Origin: UBA3071 sp965369635
Lineage (GTDB): Bacteria; Chloroflexota; Anaerolineae; UBA3071
DNA length: 5,153 nt
Direction: 5' to 3'
Assembly (NCBI GenBank): GCA_965369635.1
Contig: CBDURC010000219.1
Span: forward strand, 1-5,153
The notes under the pieces are model-generated. The model saw only the letters and a program-made list of their open reading frames with translations. It searched no databases and had not been told where the DNA came from. The position numbers were made by a program, and so were the translations under genes. The stretch's first letter is position 1; every line of letters begins with the position of its first letter. This document shows, one piece after another, positions 1 through 5,043 of this stretch.

Positions 1-1800
1 CGCAAATGGTGGAGCAGAGGGCTGGTGGCCGGGCTGCTGGGCTCGCTCTTGGTGGCCGTGTTGGGTAATCTGGACGGCATGGCGGTGGTGCTGCGCCGAC
101 TGGCCGGTCTGAGCGGCAGTGGTTTCCGGAGCGACATTCTGGGGGTGCAGACGCTGGTGCGGGCTGTAGGGGGGCTGAAAACGGTCATCACCACCGGGCA
201 GAGGTTGCCTGTTTACAACTACTGGGAGCCCACCCGCGTTATTCCTCCTACCATCAACGAGTTTCCCTACTGGAGTTTTCTTTTTGCCGATTTGCACCCG
301 CACATGATCGGCATTCCCTTCACTGTGCTCTTCCTGGCCCTGGCGCTGAATCTGCTGGCCGGTCACAGCACTCGCAGGGATAGCAAGGGCTGGATTGAAA
401 GAGTGTTGAGCTTCCTTATGCTGCCGCTGACGCTTGGCGCGCTGGCGGCCATCAACACCTGGGATCTGCCCACCTACCTGGGGCTGGGCGTGCTGGTCTA
501 CCTGGTACGGGAGTGGCGCGGTCATGGGCGTATCCGCTGGCTGCCGACCGTCGGCTTCGCCGTCGCGCTGGCCGTGCTCTCGCTGGGGTTCTACTATCCC
601 TTCTTCCATTCATATGAACCGGTGGGCGCTGGCGGCGTGGGGCTGGTGAAAGTGAAGACCAGCCTGGGACAGTGGCTCAACATCTGGGGCTTCTTCATCT
701 TCCTGGCCTTCACCTTCTTGCTGATTGAGCTGCGCCGCCGCCGGGCACGGCTGGGACTGCTGCGATGGCTGCGGCTGCTGCTCGACCGCTGGGAACAAGC
801 GCACCGCTTTGCCCGCTTGCATAGCCTGCTGGTGAGCGGGTCAACTGGCTACCTGATCGGGCGGATCGTGGTGGGCCTGCTGATCGTCCTGACTGTCGTC
901 CTGGCCCTGCTCAAGTACACGGTGCCGGCGACGCTGTTGCTGCCGCTGGTAGCAGCGGGCGTGCTCCTCCTGCGCCGCCGGGTGACGGCGGAGAACCTCT
1001 TCAGCACTGTACTGATTTTCACCGGATTGCTGGTGCTTTTGGGCGTGGAGTTCGTCTACCTCAAGGATTTCCTGCAAGGCGGCGATCACCGCCGTATGAA
1101 CACGCTCTTCAAGTTCTACATCCAGGTCTGGGTCCTGCTGGGGTTGGGGACGGCGGCGGCGCTGCCCCGCGTCTGGCGGGCGGTGCAGTCGTGGCGATCC
1201 CGCTGGTCGGGCCCCGTCTGGACGATGGCCTTTGTTCTGTTGCTGGTGGCCAGCCTGGCCTTCCTGCTCTTGGGCACACCGGCGCGGGTGAGCGATCGCT
1301 TCCCTGGTGAGCGTCCGTCGCTGGGCACGCTCGATGGCATGGCCTTCATGAGCGTGGGCTCCTACACCTGGCCCGACGCCTCGAACCGCATCGAGCTGAC
1401 CTACGACTACCAGGCGATCAACTGGCTGCTGGAGAACGTGCGCGGCACGCCGGTGGTGGCGGAAGGGCGCATTGATTACTATCGGGAGGGCGGTATGAGG
1501 GTCTCGTCCTTCACCGGCCTGCCAACCCTCCTGGGTGCGCACCAGAGCGAGCAGCGCTACGGCGATGTGCAGGTCGGCCCGCGGGAAACGCTGGCGCGGG
1601 AGTTCTTCACCACGCCCGACATCGGCCGCGCCCAGCAGATCATCGATGACATGCACGTCTCGTACATCTACATAGGCAAGCTGGAGCGCACCGTCTATCC
1701 GTCTGAAGGCGTCGGCAAGTTCGAGCAGATGGCCGAGCAAGGGCTGCTGACGGTGGTGTATCGGAATGAGGAAGTGACGATCTATCAGGTTGGTGAGTGA
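1..1800 (+). CDS. DUF2298 (Chlor_Arch_YYY-type) multi-pass membrane protein, 5'-truncated by the window edge
   Basis: The reading frame is open from base 1 (RKWWSRGLV...) to the TGA at 1798-1800, so the visible 599 residues are the C-terminal part of a longer protein. The GTG at 25 is an internal codon and not a convincing start. Family marks seen: WEPTR followed by FPYWSFLFADLHPHM (about residues 75-102), FYYPFFHSY (about 198-206) and GGDHRRMNTLFKFYIQVW (about 360-377). These match, from memory, the DUF2298/'YYY' family of Chloroflexota and archaea. Several hydrophobic helices alternate with Arg-rich loops, such as ELRRRRARLG and LLLRRRV. After the last helix (about residues 408-425) comes a soluble domain that includes TYDYQAINWLLENV and VVAEGRIDYYREG. 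The fold resembles GT-C/dolichyl-phosphate-mannose transferase-type membrane proteins with a C-terminal extracytoplasmic domain, but no reaction is established here. Low-complexity G-rich repeats and an IS follow directly, with no clear terminator. Confidence 0.9.
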   Translation, partial: RKWWSRGLVAGLLGSLLVAVLGNLDGMAVVLRRLAGLSGSGFRSDILGVQTLVRAVGGLKTVITTGQRLPVYNYWEPTRVIPPTINEFPYWSFLFADLHPHMIGIPFTVLFLALALNLLAGHSTRRDSKGWIERVLSFLMLPLTLGALAAINTWDLPTYLGLGVLVYLVREWRGHGRIRWLPTVGFAVALAVLSLGFYYPFFHSYEPVGAGGVGLVKVKTSLGQWLNIWGFFIFLAFTFLLIELRRRRARLGLLRWLRLLLDRWEQAHRFARLHSLLVSGSTGYLIGRIVVGLLIVLTVVLALLKYTVPATLLLPLVAAGVLLLRRRVTAENLFSTVLIFTGLLVLLGVEFVYLKDFLQGGDHRRMNTLFKFYIQVWVLLGLGTAAALPRVWRAVQSWRSRWSGPVWTMAFVLLLVASLAFLLLGTPARVSDRFPGERPSLGTLDGMAFMSVGSYTWPDASNRIELTYDYQAINWLLENVRGTPVVAEGRIDYYREGGMRVSSFTGLPTLLGAHQSEQRYGDVQVGPRETLAREFFTTPDIGRAQQIIDDMHVSYIYIGKLERTVYPSEGVGKFEQMAEQGLLTVVYRNEEVTIYQVGE

Positions 1801-1816
1801 AAGAGAGGGGATTGAG

Positions 1817-1842
1817 GGAACTGAGGGGGCTCAGGGGGAGCT
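1817..1842. repeat. Degenerate 10-bp tandem repeat (GGAACTGAGG-like), about 2.6 units
   Basis: Units GGAACTGAGG (1817), GGGCTCAGGG (1827) and GGAGCT (1837) follow at exact 10-bp spacing, starting 17 bp after the stop codon of the membrane-protein gene. The unit resembles the cleaner array at 3664-3699. The array also contains CTGAG-gggg-CTCAG (1821-1834), a 5-bp stem. That stem lacks a T-run, so it is a poor intrinsic terminator. Confidence 0.5.
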
Positions 1843-1864
1843 ATACCGCCCACGTCTCTGTTTA

Positions 1865-1879
1865 TTGGACTTTGGACAA
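1865..1879 (+). repeat. Left terminal inverted repeat of the IS
   Basis: TTGGACTTTGGACAA is the perfect reverse complement of 3157-3171. It lies 66 bp beyond the transposase stop codon. It contains an internal direct repeat of TTGGAC (1865 and 1872), which may be part of the transposase binding site. Confidence 0.85.
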
Positions 1880-1888
1880 CTGGAAATG

Positions 1889-1909
1889 ATCGGCCTTGAG
1901 TGGGCCGGT
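1889..1909 (-). terminator. Hairpin at the transposase-distal end of the IS, possible weak terminator
   Basis: ATCGGCC (1889-1895) pairs with GGCCGGT (1903-1909) around a 7-nt loop, giving 7 bp with one G-T wobble. It lies 36 bp beyond the transposase stop on the transposase strand. Only a loose T-containing stretch (catttcc) follows on that strand, so Rho-independent termination is plausible but weak. It could equally be a structural feature of the IS end. Confidence 0.3.
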
Positions 1910-1944
1910 TGACCACGGGCTAGACTGAACCTTAACAAGCAGTT

Positions 1945-3103
1945 TCAGGCCGGTTTGGGGGCCTTTTTGCTCTTCTTGATGACCGGGTGTCGCTTTCGCG
2001 GCTGTTGCCGCTGCCCTTTTGCTCGCCCCGGCGATTTACCTCGGGGTTTCGGCGGTCTGACTGGCGTCCCAATCTGCTGGATAACTCGCCCGAAGCCCCT
2101 CTGCGCAAAGCTCGGCGAAGCGGTCTCCCTTTCAGCCTCGGGCAGATACCGTTCCCACCGGTACGGCAGCAATCTGACCAGATCGCGGGCAAGCCAAAGC
2201 TGCACAACAGCCAAGGCCACAATTTGCATCCAGTTCTCCTCGTGCTGCACGTCCGGGGTTTGGTAGGCAGCCATCAACAGCTATGTCTGGTTCGCCCCAG
2301 GTCGAAGGGTCTTTCAGATCGAAACGCTCTCCATACCAAGTGGGATGGGCTTGGGGACGCTTTCCTTTCACTGGTGGGGGCTGGCGAAAGAACACCCGAT
2401 CACCGCGCGAGCGCACCACCTCTACCAGGTTCTTGTGCTCCTGCTTTGCCACTGGCCCCAGATACGTGATTGCACTGTAGAGGCTGTCTGCCACGTGTAC
2501 GCAAAGCTCATCGTGAAAGGGAAGGGTCTCATCTTTCATCAAAGCGTCAATCTGTTCAGCTCCCACAGCGGTAGCTTTTTCGTCACTGTGCACGCGGCGT
2601 ACAATCATCGACATTGCCCACGGTGGGTCATCGGCACTGACCTTCTCCGGGAAGAAGACCAGATGGGAGTAATCGTGCCCGATGGTCACAGGCTTGTTCC
2701 CCTTCAGCGTGTTTGGTTGGTGCACAAACGTGCGGTCTCCCAACGTGCGGGCGAAGGGACGCGGGATGGGTACTACGTCTGTTCCAAACAACCAGAACTT
2801 GCGCTCTTGGGGCTCCGGCAAGTAGGCTGCTATCAGTCGCACCAGCTTCTGCTCCCACGCCCGCCGTTCTTCATTGGCTTTCTCCGGTTCGCTAGGCTGG
2901 AACAGATGAGCAATGGCATCGTGCGCGCTACTGTAGTGCCGGCGGAAGAAGGGACTCAGGCTCAACGCCACCACTGACCAAGCGTGTGGGGTGCTCGATA
3001 CAGCATCGACTAACTCCATTAGCGCATCACGTCGCAGACCGAAAGTCTGATGAAGCTCTCGGCGAAACTGGTCGAGTTGGGATATGCTCTCTTGAATGTC
3101 CAT
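1945..3103 (-). pseudogene. Transposase pseudogene (DDE, IS701/IS4-superfamily-like), internal deletion plus frame change
   Basis: The N-terminal remnant runs from the ATG at 3103 to about 2281 (about 275 codons). It shows the family start (FRRELHQTFGLRRDALMELVDAV) and two probable catalytic aspartates: D109 in FGTDVVPIPRP and D206 in HVADSLYS. It ends in the recognisable GERFDLKDPSTWGEPD. The frame then runs on with out-of-frame sequence to a stop at 2132. The C-terminal remnant starts at about 2280 in another frame (LLMAAYQTPDVQHEENW) and runs to the TGA at 1945. It ends in a Lys/Arg/Pro-rich tail (PPKPRGKSPGR) usual for the family. A TAG sits immediately before the C-terminal piece, so the junction is near 2279-2284. 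Relatives, from memory, carry roughly 100 or more residues between these two points, including the conserved C-terminal glutamate helix. That third catalytic residue is missing, so the product is predicted to be inactive. Confidence 0.85.
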
Positions 3104-3156
3104 ACCCCAACAATGCCACAGATTCGCTGAGGTTCAAACTACACGCGACACATTAT

Positions 3157-3171
3157 TTGTCCAAAGTCCAA
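3157..3171 (-). repeat. Right terminal inverted repeat of the IS
   Basis: TTGTCCAAAGTCCAA is the perfect reverse complement of 1865-1879. It lies 53 bp upstream of the transposase ATG and 27 bp before the ATG of the next plus-strand gene, so the IS end forms that gene's upstream region. Confidence 0.85.
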
Positions 3172-3198
3172 GCTTTAGAGCGAAAGGGATAAGGTGCG

Positions 3199-3414
3199 AT
3201 GAGCGCATTGTATGACACATGCGGCCAGGCTACTTACGCTTGGCAGCGTTTGCAGGAGGAGTGGGCACAGACGACGAATCAATGGCGGGATGCCACCGCT
3301 GCCGAATTCGCTCGGGACTATTGGCGCCTGATAGCTGAGGAAATCCCCGATTTCCTGAGCACCTTGCAGTCACTGGCAGAGATGGTGACGCAAGCCAAGC
3401 AGAGTGTTCAGTGA
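3199..3414 (+). CDS. Small helical WXG100-like protein, 71 aa, function unknown
   Basis: The ATG at 3199 is preceded by AAGG (3191-3194), 4 nt upstream, and by AAAGGG further up; the stop is the TGA at 3412. The product is acidic-amphipathic and predicted to be almost entirely helical. Its two helices, roughly residues 8-46 and 50-69, are broken around EEIPDF. Two Trp-centred segments (YAWQRLQEEW and NQWRDATAAEFARDYW) recall the 'W.D...EF...YW' pattern of small WXG100/ESX-like proteins in Chloroflexota and cyanobacteria. A strict central W-x-G turn is not present (WRD instead). No ESX or FtsK-type secretion gene is visible beside it, so a secretion role is inference only. The IS end is 27 nt upstream, so the native promoter may have been displaced. 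Coding status is supported by the RBS, composition and family-like pattern. Confidence 0.65.
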   Translation: MSALYDTCGQATYAWQRLQEEWAQTTNQWRDATAAEFARDYWRLIAEEIPDFLSTLQSLAEMVTQAKQSVQ

Positions 3415-3697
3415 TTGCTTGGCGAAATCGCAGGCTAAGATCGTCCTGACGGAGCCCATTCTCAGGGAAAACCGTTTGCACCACCCGGAGATGGATGACA
3501 GGTACCCAAAGCAACATCCGTACCCGGCAGGACCCCCAATTCCCTGCAATCCTTTTGACGAATGCCGAAATATGACATCGGATGCGCAGGATTTACCGAA
3601 TTCAGCGCTGTCAATTCGATAAATCCTCTCTATTCGCTGTCATATCTGGCAGACAGTCGCAAAGGAACTTCGGGGAACTCGGAGGAACTCAGGGGAA
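3415..3697. other. 283-bp intergenic region without a supported gene
   Basis: An ATG-less frame covers part of it (3404-3622, overlapping the preceding gene), but its translation is Pro/Asn-rich with no recognisable motif or RBS. I treat it as noncoding. Two structured items lie here: the imperfect palindrome at 3589-3626 and the 10-bp tandem repeat at 3664-3699. The region separates the plus-strand WXG-like gene from the convergent minus-strand hicB module. Confidence 0.5.
3589..3626. repeat. Imperfect 38-bp palindrome
   Basis: The left arm GGATTTACCGAATTCA (3589-3604) and the right arm TCAATTCGATAAATCC (3611-3626) are complementary at 14 of 16 positions, around a 6-nt centre. The centre overlaps a separate perfect 8-bp palindrome, CAGCGCTG. 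There is only a CT-rich run (tctctatt) after the right arm. It could be a bidirectional terminator for the convergent genes on each side, a regulator-binding site, or a dispersed palindromic repeat. Confidence 0.5.
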
Positions 3698-3699
3698 CT
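3664..3699. repeat. 10-bp tandem repeat GGAACTcrgr, 3.6 units
   Basis: GGAACTTCGG, GGAACTCGGA, GGAACTCAGG and GGAACT follow head to tail from 3664. The GGAACT core is invariant in all four copies and the spacer is variable. The last two bases overlap the stop codon (3698-3700) of the mini-hicA on the opposite strand. The unit is related to the degenerate array at 1817-1842. Confidence 0.85.
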
Positions 3700-3775
3700 A
3701 CTTCAGCGGGATAGGGTACTTGGGGGCGATGAGGTTGATTTTCTTGAGGGGTTGGCGGGGGAATCTCCTAGGCAT
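3698..3775 (-). pseudogene. hicA: Internally deleted hicA toxin remnant, 25-codon in-frame mini-ORF
   Basis: The ATG (3773-3775) overlaps the hicB stop by 8 nt (ATGCCTAG), exactly as in the intact module. The frame reads MPRRFPRQPLKKINLI then APKYPIPLK and stops at TAG 3698-3700. The first six residues match MPRKYP of the intact HicA, and the last 15 residues are identical to its C-terminus. About 71 codons between them are gone, including the double-stranded-RNA-binding-like core with its G-S-H catalytic histidine. It therefore cannot act as an RNase toxin. The deletion is in frame, and the only tail differences from the intact copy are two silent substitutions plus TAA versus TAG. Whether the 25-residue peptide is translated is unknown. 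Translational coupling to hicB would allow it. Confidence 0.8.
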
Positions 3776-4097
3776 AGACCAGCGCTTTGTCTTCGAAGCG
3801 TTCCTGGAAGGTCTGGAAGTTGCTGAACTCGCCGGTGAAGAGGGTCTTGATAGTATGGATCAGGAGAAGCTTGTAGTACTCCAGCCATCGGTAGGGGCGA
3901 GCCCGTCTCGGAACGAGGTCCTTCTGCCAGCCCAGCTCGTATACTCCTTCCAGGTAGCCCAGGATGACCTCTTCCAACTCTTCAATGGCTTCTCGCATGG
4001 TCTTGCCCTCGCCTATCAGGGTCAAGTCGAGGCAACAGGCGATGTAGCGTCCTTCGGATGCCTTGTACGCGTAGCAGCGAAAAGTGTGATCAGCCAT
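3768..4097 (-). CDS. hicB: HicB-family antitoxin, orphaned copy (109 aa)
   Basis: The start is the ATG at 4095-4097 (MADHTFRCYAYK), chosen because a perfect GGAGGT (4105-4110) lies 7 nt upstream. The upstream in-frame GTG at 4106 falls inside that RBS. The N-terminal half shows the HicB core: a beta strand (HTFRCYAYK), then GRYIACCLDLTLIGEG and a helix TMREAIEELEEVILGYLEGVY. After it comes the PRRARPYRWLEYYKLLLIHTIK segment common in HicB-like proteins of this group. No ribbon-helix-helix or HTH is obvious. In a working pair HicB binds and blocks the HicA RNase. Here the partner toxin gene is gutted, so this copy would be an antitoxin without its own toxin. It is 64% identical to the neighbouring HicB, with divergence mostly after residue 50. 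Cys21 replaces the Asp found in the other copy. Confidence 0.85.
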   Translation of the reverse strand: MADHTFRCYAYKASEGRYIACCLDLTLIGEGKTMREAIEELEEVILGYLEGVYELGWQKDLVPRRARPYRWLEYYKLLLIHTIKTLFTGEFSNFQTFQERFEDKALVYA

Positions 4098-4116
4098 GAC
4101 ATTCACCTCCGCACAG

Positions 4117-4146
4117 ACTATTGCGCATAACGTGGTTTTTCGTCAA
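4117..4146 (-). promoter_or_regulatory. Promoter of the orphan hicB module
   Basis: On the minus strand, TTGACG (4141-4146, 5 of 6 to the -35 consensus) is followed after 18 bp by AATAGT (4117-4122, weak -10). It aligns base for base with the promoter of the intact module, where the -10 is a perfect TATAAT and the -35 is TTGGCG. The spacer is 16 of 18 identical between copies. The start of transcription would fall about at the RBS, giving a very short leader. Confidence 0.6.
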
Positions 4147-4204
4147 ACGGGCGGATTGCCTCACTATCAGAAGTCCTGGGCTCTATGTGGAATGGCGGGG
4201 TTTG

Positions 4205-4301
4205 CACCGATGCCCTTGGAGGCATTGGGGTAAAAGCCGCATGTGGAGCAGCCTGGAAAGGCTGCTCGGCAGGCTCGAAAGCTTGCCCCACGCCCCAGGT
4301 G
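4205..4301. other. Candidate structured element between the two hicBA modules
   Basis: Complementary segments nest without conflict apart from one shared base. CACC 4205-4208 pairs with GGTG 4298-4301. ATGCC 4210-4214 pairs with GGCAT 4221-4225. TGGGG 4226-4230 pairs with CCCCA 4293-4297. GTGG 4243-4246 pairs with CCAC 4288-4291. AGCAGCC 4247-4253 pairs with GGCTGCT 4260-4266. GGCAGGC 4268-4274 pairs with GCTTGCC 4281-4287 (one G-T). About 64 of 97 nt can be paired in a multibranch shape, with adjoining helices and 6-nt hairpin loops. The strand is undetermined. TTTT (4306-4309) lies just beyond it on the plus strand. On the minus strand it sits 29 nt past the hicA stop and could act as a 3' structure or terminator of that operon. 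No known RNA family is recognised, and GC-rich chance pairing is possible. Confidence 0.35.
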
Positions 4302-4329
4302 TCACTTTTGCCGTAGTGCCTTTTGAGGA

Positions 4330-4620
4330 TTACTTCAGCGGGATGGGGTACTTGGGGGCGATGAGGTTGATCTTCTTGGCCGTGCGCTTGGTGCTGCCGT
4401 AGAACTCCTCGCGGGTCAGGCCGGATTGATCAATCATGTCCTGGATGCGTTCAACGCTGAATTGCTTGTAGTGCTTGTCCACCGTGACGTAATGGGTTTG
4501 GCCACGGATTTCGGCGCAGTAGTATTCGTGGCTCCCGCGGCTATGGTCGTAGACAAAGCCCCTGGCGCGAATGATGGCGATCACCTCACTGGGTGTGAGC
4601 GTCGGGTACTTCCTAGGCAT
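4330..4620 (-). CDS. hicA: HicA-family mRNA interferase toxin (96 aa)
   Basis: The ATG at 4618-4620 overlaps the hicB stop by 8 nt, implying translational coupling with the antitoxin made first; the stop is TAA at 4330. The HicA fold is evident in sequence order: PTLTPSEVIAIIRARGFVYDHSRGSHEYYC with the catalytic histidine H31 in G-S-H, then THYVTVDKHYKQFSVERIQDMIDQSGLTREEF (beta strand, then helix). HicA toxins are small RNases with a double-stranded-RNA-binding-like fold that cleave mRNA or tmRNA when not bound by HicB. The protein is longer than a minimal HicA because of a basic C-terminal tail (about residues 76-96, ending KKINLIAPKYPIPLK). That tail is kept unchanged in the deleted neighbouring copy. 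All recognisable family residues are present, so the toxin is predicted to be active. Confidence 0.9.
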   Translation of the reverse strand: MPRKYPTLTPSEVIAIIRARGFVYDHSRGSHEYYCAEIRGQTHYVTVDKHYKQFSVERIQDMIDQSGLTREEFYGSTKRTAKKINLIAPKYPIPLK

Positions 4621-4942
4621 AGACGAGGCGATCTCCCAGGGGACGCTCTTCGTAGGCCAGAAAACCGTCGAAGCGTTGGGTGAAGAGTGCCTTCAGGGTG
4701 TGCAGAAGCAGATGCCTGTAGAACCTAAGCCACCGGTAGAACGGGGCGCGGCGGGGGATGAGCTCCTTCTCCCAGCCGTGAGCATAGATGCCCTCCAGAT
4801 ATCCTAGGATGGCTTCTTTCAATTCAGCAATGGCATCATCCATCATCTCTCCCTCGCCCATCAGGGTGAGGTCGAGGCAATCGGCCACGTAGTGACCTTC
4901 AGATGCCTTGTACGCATAGCAACGGAAAGTGTGGTCGGCCAT
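4613..4942 (-). CDS. hicB: HicB-family antitoxin (109 aa), partner of the intact HicA
   Basis: The start is the ATG at 4940-4942, with a perfect GGAGGT (4950-4955) 7 nt upstream. A longer in-frame extension to 5017 would read through the promoter and RBS and is rejected. The sequence opens MADHTFRCYAYKASEG, followed by the HicB signature HYVADCLDLTLMGEG and a helix DDAIAELKEAILGYLEGIY. The C-terminal region contains PRRAPFYRWLRFYRHLLLHTLKALF. HicB sequesters HicA and usually represses its own operon, but no RHH or HTH domain is obvious here. Order is antitoxin first, then toxin, overlapping by 8 nt. The first 16 codons differ from the orphan copy at seven positions, all silent, which points to purifying selection on both copies. 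Confidence 0.9.
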   Translation of the reverse strand: MADHTFRCYAYKASEGHYVADCLDLTLMGEGEMMDDAIAELKEAILGYLEGIYAHGWEKELIPRRAPFYRWLRFYRHLLLHTLKALFTQRFDGFLAYEERPLGDRLVYA

Positions 4943-4961
4943 GATGTTCACCTCCACACAG

Positions 4962-4991
4962 ATTATAGCGCATGATGTGGTTTTTCGCCAA
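4962..4991 (-). promoter_or_regulatory. Promoter of the intact hicBA operon
   Basis: On the minus strand, TTGGCG (4986-4991) is followed by an 18-bp spacer and a perfect TATAAT (4962-4967). The GGAGGT RBS begins 6 nt after the -10 box, so the expected transcript starts almost at the RBS. The spacer block CGAAAAACCAC is shared with the orphan module's promoter and may be an operator for autoregulation. Confidence 0.75.
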
Positions 4992-5043
4992 ACGGGCGTA
5001 ATACTTTCCTCCTCCATGCATCTTTACCTATGAGCAGGCGGCC

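Larger units (their letters stand above)
1865..3171 (-). mobile_element. Degenerate insertion sequence with intact 15-bp terminal inverted repeats
   Basis: The 1307-bp element is bounded by TTGGACTTTGGACAA at 1865-1879 and its perfect reverse complement at 3157-3171. The only gene inside is a minus-strand DDE transposase that is internally deleted and frameshifted, so the copy cannot move by itself. The intact ends could still be mobilised in trans by a full-length relative. From transposase resemblance I place it near the IS701/IS4-superfamily elements (DDE_5-like). I see no clean target-site duplication: the left flank ends in gttta and the right flank begins gcttta, sharing only TTTA out of register. 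The boundaries rest on the inverted repeats and on their fit around the transposase. Confidence 0.8.
3698..4991 (-). repeat. Tandem duplication of a hicBA toxin-antitoxin module
   Basis: Two modules in the same orientation share promoter, RBS, a hicB of identical length, the hicB/hicA overlap and the hicA tail: 4330-4991 (complete) and 3698-4146 (hicA internally deleted). Homology upstream extends a few bases beyond the -35 boxes (CGCCCGTTTG on the minus strand in both). The two HicB proteins are about 64% identical by hand count (70 of 109), and the last 48 nt of hicA match at 45 of 48 positions. The 183 bp between the modules are not duplicated within this window. Confidence 0.85.

Noticed and set aside
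841..1740. Long minus-strand open frame (299 codons) opposite the membrane-protein gene
   Set aside because: Its translation is His/Gln/Arg-rich low complexity, a typical antisense shadow of a high-GC gene. The plus-strand frame shows clear family motifs and membrane helices.
2345..2977. Plus-strand open frame of 210 codons inside the IS
   Set aside because: It is antisense to the transposase remnant, with no family motif and no RBS. The minus strand carries recognisable transposase sequence.
1859..3177. Target-site duplication of the IS (tgttta / gcttta)
   Set aside because: Only TTTA is shared, and it is not adjacent to the IR on the right side, so it is no better than chance. The insertion may be old or the flanks rearranged.
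3404..3622. Plus-strand frame of 72 codons after the WXG-like gene
   Set aside because: It overlaps the previous gene, uses a GTG start without an RBS, is Pro/Asn-rich without motifs, and runs into the palindrome.
3664..3699. CRISPR-like array
   Set aside because: The unit is only 10 bp and has no unique spacers; it is a simple tandem repeat.
4246..4287. tRNA or attC-like site from the adjacent hairpins with TCGAAA loop
   Set aside because: There is no 7-nt T-loop on a 5-bp stem, no anticodon arm, and no integron core sites.
4613..5017. Longer hicB start giving a 134-residue protein
   Set aside because: The extra 25 codons run through a perfect TATAAT and GGAGGT. The sister copy has the same RBS and start and no comparable extension, so the ATG at 4942 is preferred.
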